NCBI RefSeq assembly: GCF_003755185.1 | Contig: NZ_RKIC01000015.1 | Coordinates: 96,957-160,956, forward strand | Length of the DNA: 64,000 nucleotides | Source: Frigoribacterium sp. PhB24 | Lineage (GTDB): Bacteria > Actinomycetota > Actinomycetes > Actinomycetales > Microbacteriaceae | Direction: 5' to 3' | In this document: positions 59,844 through 64,000 of the stretch, piece by piece | Position numbering within the stretch: the first letter of the stretch is position 1 | Layout of the letters: each line of letters starts with the position of its first letter | Translations under genes and position numbers: made by a program | Notes under the pieces: model-generated | What the model was told of the DNA's origin: nothing | What the model saw: only the letters and a program-made list of their open reading frames with translations | Databases searched by the model: none

Positions 59844-61187
59844 TCAGGGCGTCGGTGCCTCGGCGTCGTAGCGCCCGAAAGCGGGGGTCAGCCGGGCCAC
59901 GAGCGCGACGAGCGCGACGACGAGCAGCCCGCCCAGCAGGGGAGGCCAGAAGACCGCGATTCCGGCGACGAGCCCGACGAACAGGTCGCCCACCCGGGGC
60001 CCGCCCGTGACCACCACGATGAAGATGCCCTGCAGGCGACCCCGCATCGCGTCCGGTGCGGCCGACTGCAGGATGGTCGACCGGAAGATCGAGCTGACGT
60101 TGTCGCTCGCACCGGCTCCGGCCAGAGCGAGGGCCGCCCCGCCGAGGGCGACGAGGTTCGCCTGGTCGAGGCCTGCCGTGACGGCGCCGCCGTGGGCCGG
60201 CGTCACGAGCAGCACGACGCCGAACGCCGCGATGCAGAGTCCGTAGGCGGTGATCGCCCACCGCACGGCGACACCCTGTCGCCGCACGTGGCCGAGGCGT
60301 CCCGAGAAGACGCTGCTCAGCAATGCCCCGACCGCGAACGAGGCGGAGAGGACACCGACCGTCACCGCGCCTCCTCCGATCACGAGCGTGCCGACCACCG
60401 GGTAGAGCACGCGGGGCATGCCGAACGTCATGGCGACGACGTCCATGACGAAGGTCGTCCGAATGTTCGGCGACCGCTTCAGGAACGCCAGGCCGAAGCG
60501 CAGCGACTCCAGCCCCGGGCGCTGGGTCTCGCCCTCTGGTCGGATCGGGGGCAGCGTGACGATGCCGAGGAACGCCGTCGAGAACAACACGACGTCGACC
60601 GTGTACGTCAGCGGGAACCCCACGCTCGCGACCAGCACGCCGGCCAGCGCGGGGCCGACGGTCAGCATGAGGCCCATGCTGATGCCGCTCAGCGCGGAGG
60701 CGGCCGGCAGCAGCTCGCGGGGCAGGAGGCGCGGCACGATCGAGGCGCGGGAGGTCGCGATCATCGTGCCCGCCACGGCGTTGACCGTGGTCAGCAGGTA
60801 CAGCAGCCACACCTCGTGCAGCCCGAGGTAGGCGTGCAGCGCGATCGCAGCGGTGGAGAGCCAGGCGAACACGGCGGCGACCAGCGCGACCTTTCGTCGG
60901 TCGAAGGCGTCGGCGAGCATGCCGCCGTAGAGACCGGCCAGGATCATCGGCACGAGCGAGACGACACCGACCAGGGCGACGGCGAAGGTCGAGCGGGTGA
61001 TCTCGAAGATCTCGAGGCCGACGGCGACGAGTGTGAGCTGCGTCCCGATACCGCTGATCGCGCTGCCTGCGAACAGACGGGCGAAGGCGGGGCTGGTGCG
61101 GAGCGGGGTGACGTCGACGAACAGCGGGCGACGGGCGGGCGGCGTGGGGCTCGGCGACGACGCGGGGGGAGGCGGGGTGGTGGTCAA
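59844..61187 (-). CDS. MFS transporter (enterobactin-exporter/DHA3-like)
   Basis: The 447-residue protein has about 12 membrane segments. It opens VDVTPLRTSPAFARLFAGSAISGIGTQLT, and the loop 2-3 motif is GGMLADAFDRRKV. This fits DHA3-type exporters of siderophores or macrolides; substrate unknown. I take the TTG at 61187 as start: the longer frame has no supported start, and an AAGAAT box lies six bases upstream. Two exact 10-mers (60366, 60724) are inside the gene. Confidence 0.82.
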   Translation of the reverse strand: MTTTPPPPASSPSPTPPARRPLFVDVTPLRTSPAFARLFAGSAISGIGTQLTLVAVGLEIFEITRSTFAVALVGVVSLVPMILAGLYGGMLADAFDRRKVALVAAVFAWLSTAAIALHAYLGLHEVWLLYLLTTVNAVAGTMIATSRASIVPRLLPRELLPAASALSGISMGLMLTVGPALAGVLVASVGFPLTYTVDVVLFSTAFLGIVTLPPIRPEGETQRPGLESLRFGLAFLKRSPNIRTTFVMDVVAMTFGMPRVLYPVVGTLVIGGGAVTVGVLSASFAVGALLSSVFSGRLGHVRRQGVAVRWAITAYGLCIAAFGVVLLVTPAHGGAVTAGLDQANLVALGGAALALAGAGASDNVSSIFRSTILQSAAPDAMRGRLQGIFIVVVTGGPRVGDLFVGLVAGIAVFWPPLLGGLLVVALVALVARLTPAFGRYDAEAPTP

Positions 61188-61428
61188 GCTGCCATTCTTG
61201 CCGATCGTGCAGAATCCCGCAGGACCGTGCCGCCCGACCCGTGCCGCCCGACCCGGGGCCGGGCTGCCGTCGGACGATTTGGCGTCACGACACCGTCGGA
61301 GTAGCGTCCATGTGTTCGCATCGATGACTCGCTCTCGGTGCGGACGCCGGGTCGGCTTCTCGGGCCTCGCAGGGAGGACGCGAGCGGCCGACCCGCCCCC
61401 TCGGCCCGTCGGTGGTTGGATGGTCGGC

Positions 61429-61803
61429 ATGACTCACGACCCCCAGACCAAGCCCGAGATCGACGCCCCGACCGGCCCCGCCCCCACCGAGCTCACGGTC
61501 ACCGACGTCACCGTCGGCGACGGAGCCGAGGCGCAGTCCGGCTCGACCGTCAACGTCCACTACCTCGGCGTCGAGTACGACTCCGGTGAAGAGTTCGATT
61601 CGTCCTGGAGCCGTGGCGAGGCCATCAACTTCCCGCTGCAGGCCCTCGTCCGCGGCTGGCAGGAGGGCATCCCCGGCATGAAGGTCGGCGGACGCCGCGA
61701 GCTCGTCGTGCCGCCCCACCTGGCCTACGGCCCTGCCGGTGGCGGACACCCGCTCTCGGGCAAGACCCTGATCTTCGTCATCGACCTGCTCGGCGTCAGC
61801 TGA
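61429..61803 (+). CDS. FKBP-type peptidyl-prolyl isomerase
   Basis: The 124-residue protein is a single FKBP domain (VNVHYLGVEYDSGEEFDSSWSRGE, ALVRGWQEGIPGMKVGGRRELVVPPHLAYG). The core residues for prolyl isomerase activity and FK506 binding (Tyr, Phe, Asp, Trp) are in place. It has no signal, so it acts in the cytosol on protein folding. Its TGA overlaps the ATG of the aldo/keto reductase gene (TGATGA), giving an operon. A TTGGAT box seven bases before ATG could be a leaderless -10. Confidence 0.93.
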   Translation: MTHDPQTKPEIDAPTGPAPTELTVTDVTVGDGAEAQSGSTVNVHYLGVEYDSGEEFDSSWSRGEAINFPLQALVRGWQEGIPGMKVGGRRELVVPPHLAYGPAGGGHPLSGKTLIFVIDLLGVS

Positions 61804-62636
61804 TGACGGTCGCCCCCTCGGTCGGCCTCAACGACGGGCGCACGCTGCCCCAGCTCGGCCTCGGCACCTACGGGCTGAACGACGACGAGGGCACGGCGCA
61901 GGTCGTGCAGGCGATCTCGTCGGGCTACCGCCTGCTCGACACGGCGCTCAACTACGGCAACGAGGCGGCCGTCGGGGCGGCGATTCGTCAGACCGACGTG
62001 CCGCGTGGCGACCTCGTCGTCACGACGAAGCTGCCGGGTCGGCACCACGGTTACGACGAGACCCTGGCGAGCTTCGACGAGAGCCGCGCGAACCTCGGCC
62101 TCGACTTCGTCGACCTGTACCTGATCCACTGGCCGCTGCCGCGCGTCGACAAGTACGTCGAGACGTTCAAGGCCTTCGTCACGTTGCAAGAAGACGGGCT
62201 CGTCGGCTCGGTCGGCGTCTCGAACTTCACGGCCGAGCACCTCCGACGCGTCGCCGACGACACGGGCGTGGTCCCGGCGGTCAACCAGATCGAGCTGCAC
62301 CCGTACTTCCCCCAGGCCGAGTTGCGTGCCGTGCACGAGAGCATGGGCATCGTCACCGAGAGCTGGAGCCCGCTGGCCAAGCAGAGCGAACTGCTACAAG
62401 AGGCGCGGGTCACCGAGATCGCGCGGGCCCACGGCAAGACGCCCACCCAGGTCGTCCTGCGCTGGCACGTGCAACTCGGTGCGGTCCCCGTGCCGAAGTC
62501 GGCCGACGCCGGCCGACAGCGCGAGAACCTCGACGTGTTCGACTTCGAGCTCACGCCCGACGAGGTCGAGTCGCTCAGCGGTCTCGAGCGTGGTCGCCTG
62601 TGGGACGGCGACCCGCTGACCCACGAGGAGTTCTAG
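61803..62636 (+). CDS. Aldo/keto reductase (2,5-diketogluconate reductase-like)
   Basis: The 277-residue TIM-barrel enzyme has the AKR marks: GLGTYGLNDDE, LDTALNYGNE (catalytic Asp and Tyr), VVTTKLPG (Lys), LIHWPLP (His) and VPKSADAGRQRENLDVFDF for NADPH binding. The size and order match AKR5, the 2,5-diketo-D-gluconate reductase group, which often acts broadly on aldehydes. A link to gluconate metabolism at the other end of the window is possible but unproven. It is the second gene after FKBP. Confidence 0.92.
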   Translation: MTVAPSVGLNDGRTLPQLGLGTYGLNDDEGTAQVVQAISSGYRLLDTALNYGNEAAVGAAIRQTDVPRGDLVVTTKLPGRHHGYDETLASFDESRANLGLDFVDLYLIHWPLPRVDKYVETFKAFVTLQEDGLVGSVGVSNFTAEHLRRVADDTGVVPAVNQIELHPYFPQAELRAVHESMGIVTESWSPLAKQSELLQEARVTEIARAHGKTPTQVVLRWHVQLGAVPVPKSADAGRQRENLDVFDFELTPDEVESLSGLERGRLWDGDPLTHEEF

Positions 62637-62660
62637 GCCCGGCTCCGCCGCGACCACCCC

Positions 62661-62700
62661 AGGAGGCGCGCCCGTCCCCACGAGGACGGGCGCGCCTCCT
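62661..62700 (+). terminator. Perfect motif-pair terminator
   Basis: Two inverted 10-mer copies extend to perfect 17-base arms (62661-62677 and 62684-62700) around a 6-base loop, followed by TTCGTT. It stands after the FKBP-AKR operon. Confidence 0.88.
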
Positions 62701-62744
62701 TCGTTCTCGCACGATTCCGGCCCTCGCCGTCGGTGGCCGGAAGG

Positions 62745-62750
62745 TAGACT
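62745..62750 (+). promoter_or_regulatory. Probable -10 box of the helD-like gene
   Basis: TAGACT precedes a leader of about 30 bases with GAAGGG before the likely TTG start at 62787. Confidence 0.45.
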
Positions 62751-62786
62751 GGCGTGCCGACTTTTCCCGAAGGGTACGAACACCTG

Positions 62787-64000
62787 TTGTCATCCGAGAT
62801 CGACCGCGAACGCGCCTACGTGGGCACCCTCTACGACCGCCTCGACGAGCTGAAGGCCGACGCCCGAGTCCGCCTCGAGCGCACCCGCCGCGAGACCGTC
62901 GGCGGCAACCACCAGAGCCGCAGTGAGCGCGACGCCTACGCGCGCCTGTACGAAGACACGATCGTCCAGCTGGGCTCGGTCGACGAACGGCTCGCGTTCG
63001 GTCGGCTCGAGCTCGAGACGCCCGACCTGCTCGGCCAGACCGGCGACGTCGACCGTCCGGCCGAGGCGGGCGAGGGCGGGCGCTACCGTTACATCGGCCG
63101 CATCGGCCTGCGTGACGAGGCGCACCACCCGATCCTGCTCGACTGGCGCGTGCCCGGGGCCAGCGCCTTCTACCAGGCGACCGCCGCGACGCCCATGGGG
63201 GCCCGCGCCCGTCGCCACCTGACCCTCGAGGGGCGCACCGTCACCCGCCTCGAGGACGAGGTGTTCGACCCCGACCTGCTCGACCGCGACGACGTCCAGT
63301 TGCAGGGCGAGGGTGCGCTCATGGCCGCGCTGACCGCCCAGCGCACCGGCCGCATGACCGACATCGTCGCCACGATCCAGGGCGAACAGGACCGCATCAT
63401 CCGCTCGCAACTCGACGGCGTGCTCGTCGTGCAGGGCGGTCCCGGCACGGGCAAGACGGCCGTCGCACTGCACCGGGCCGCGTACCTGCTCTACTCGCAC
63501 CGTGACCGGCTCAAGGGATCGGGCGTGCTCGTCGTCGGGCCGTCGAGGTCGTTCCTGCGCTACATCGAACAGGTGCTGCCGTCGCTCGGCGAGAGCGGCG
63601 TCGTCCTGTCGAGCCTCGGCGGCCTGTACCCGGGCATCGAGGCGCAGACCGACGACGCGCCCGACGTCGCCGCCCTCAAGGGCTCCGCCGAGATGGCCGA
63701 GCTGATGCGCCGCGCCGTCCGGTCGCGGCAGATCCGCCCGGCCGAGCCGACGACCATCGACATCAACGGCGAGCGTCTCGTGGTGCGCCCCGAGCTCGTC
63801 GGCGAGGCCATGCGCAAGGCACAGGAGCGGGGCAAGCCGCACAACGTGGCCCGGGTCACGTTCAACAAGGCGGCTCTCTCGGCCCTGACCCGTCAGCTGG
63901 TCGACCAGATGCGCGAGCACGGCACGACGGTCGACGAGTCCGACGAGGCCGTCCTCCGAGAAGACATCCGGCAGTCGTACGACGTGCGCGTCCTGCTCAA
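62787..64000 (+). CDS. helD: HelD/UvrD-like superfamily 1 ATPase (3' end outside window)
   Basis: The visible 404 residues begin with a long charged coiled-coil arm (ERAYVGTLYDRLDELKADARVRLERTRRE), typical of HelD. Next come IGRIGLRDEAHHPILLDWRVP and Walker A VVQGGPGTGKTAVALHRAAYLLY (near residue 217). HelD removes RNA polymerase from stalled or inactive complexes, and some HelD proteins protect from rifamycin. The start is uncertain: TTG 62787 has GAAGGG twelve bases upstream, while GTG 62754 is in frame but lies only three bases after the -10 box. The reading frame is open to the window edge. Confidence 0.88.
   Translation, partial: MSSEIDRERAYVGTLYDRLDELKADARVRLERTRRETVGGNHQSRSERDAYARLYEDTIVQLGSVDERLAFGRLELETPDLLGQTGDVDRPAEAGEGGRYRYIGRIGLRDEAHHPILLDWRVPGASAFYQATAATPMGARARRHLTLEGRTVTRLEDEVFDPDLLDRDDVQLQGEGALMAALTAQRTGRMTDIVATIQGEQDRIIRSQLDGVLVVQGGPGTGKTAVALHRAAYLLYSHRDRLKGSGVLVVGPSRSFLRYIEQVLPSLGESGVVLSSLGGLYPGIEAQTDDAPDVAALKGSAEMAELMRRAVRSRQIRPAEPTTIDINGERLVVRPELVGEAMRKAQERGKPHNVARVTFNKAALSALTRQLVDQMREHGTTVDESDEAVLREDIRQSYDVRVLL

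Noticed and set aside
288-62700. AGGAGGCGCG copies as simple ribosome-binding sites (AGGAGG)
   Set aside because: Copies occur in both orientations, mostly after genes or inside them; only at aspA (55568) does a related GGAGGCGC sit where a ribosome site is needed.
1-64000. tRNA, rRNA, insertion sequence, prophage or integrative element
   Set aside because: I saw no cloverleaf or rRNA cores, transposase, integrase or phage genes, and no tRNA-end duplications. Composition is even throughout.

Overview
The window is very GC-rich (roughly 72% by eye). It has Actinobacterial traits: mycoredoxin, maltokinase, Ku with a lysine/alanine tail, a three-domain LigD, and many leaderless genes. Family content and codon use point to Microbacteriaceae, possibly the Curtobacterium/Frigoribacterium/Rathayibacter group; the genus is inference. 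I saw no rRNA, tRNA, CRISPR array, insertion sequence, prophage or replication origin, so this is ordinary chromosome with a few repeat-bearing junctions.

Layout. 1-2.5 kb: HAD hydrolase (cut by the window edge), a YflT-like stress protein, and a peroxide-sensing ohrR operon. 2.6-5.6 kb: gluconate locus gntR / gntP-gntK. 5.7-12.7 kb: a dehydrogenase-like protein, a truncated acetyltransferase and a 1700-residue surface GH3 glycosidase. 12.8-19.5 kb: drug-type MFS pump and a non-homologous end-joining cluster (ligD, ku, with an SDR dehydrogenase and a SAP/Rho-N protein). 19.5-24.8 kb: phosphoketolase, GH15 and SMP-30. 24.9-33 kb: flavoprotein reductase, Dps, two hydrolases, FUSC membrane protein, a kinase-like protein and a FAD/Rieske oxidoreductase. 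33.4-37.2 kb: SNF2 helicase, an AbiEi-like/nuclease-like gene and a VOC protein, with palindromes on both sides. 37.2-44 kb: nucleotide-sugar-type dehydrogenase, mycoredoxin, pyruvate oxidase, maltokinase, CYTH-CHAD, DUF1697. 44-55.4 kb: prolyl oligopeptidase-family peptidase, small proteins, NUDIX, YhgE-like, CPA1 antiporter, carboxylesterase, PiT phosphate transporter. 55.5-64 kb: aspartase, YihY, PrsW, MFS, FKBP, aldo/keto reductase and a HelD-type ATPase running off the right edge.

How genes may work together (inference): gluconolactonase, gluconate permease and gluconokinase feed the pentose phosphate pool. Phosphoketolase and pyruvate oxidase then route carbon to acetyl-phosphate or acetate. 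OhrR, Dps, mycoredoxin, flavoprotein reductase and LigD/Ku form an oxidative-stress and DNA-protection theme.

Structure not explained by genes: (1) the 10-mer AGGAGGCGCG / CGCGCCTCCT occurs at least 33 times exactly, where under one copy is expected by chance. It is enriched between genes, often as inverted pairs forming terminator-like hairpins, and resembles a DNA-uptake-type or other genome-wide signal. (2) Two families of intergenic palindromes, each with two copies, share exact geometry. (3) Nineteen genes have a TANNNT -10 box exactly 6 or 7 bases before the start codon, meaning leaderless transcription.
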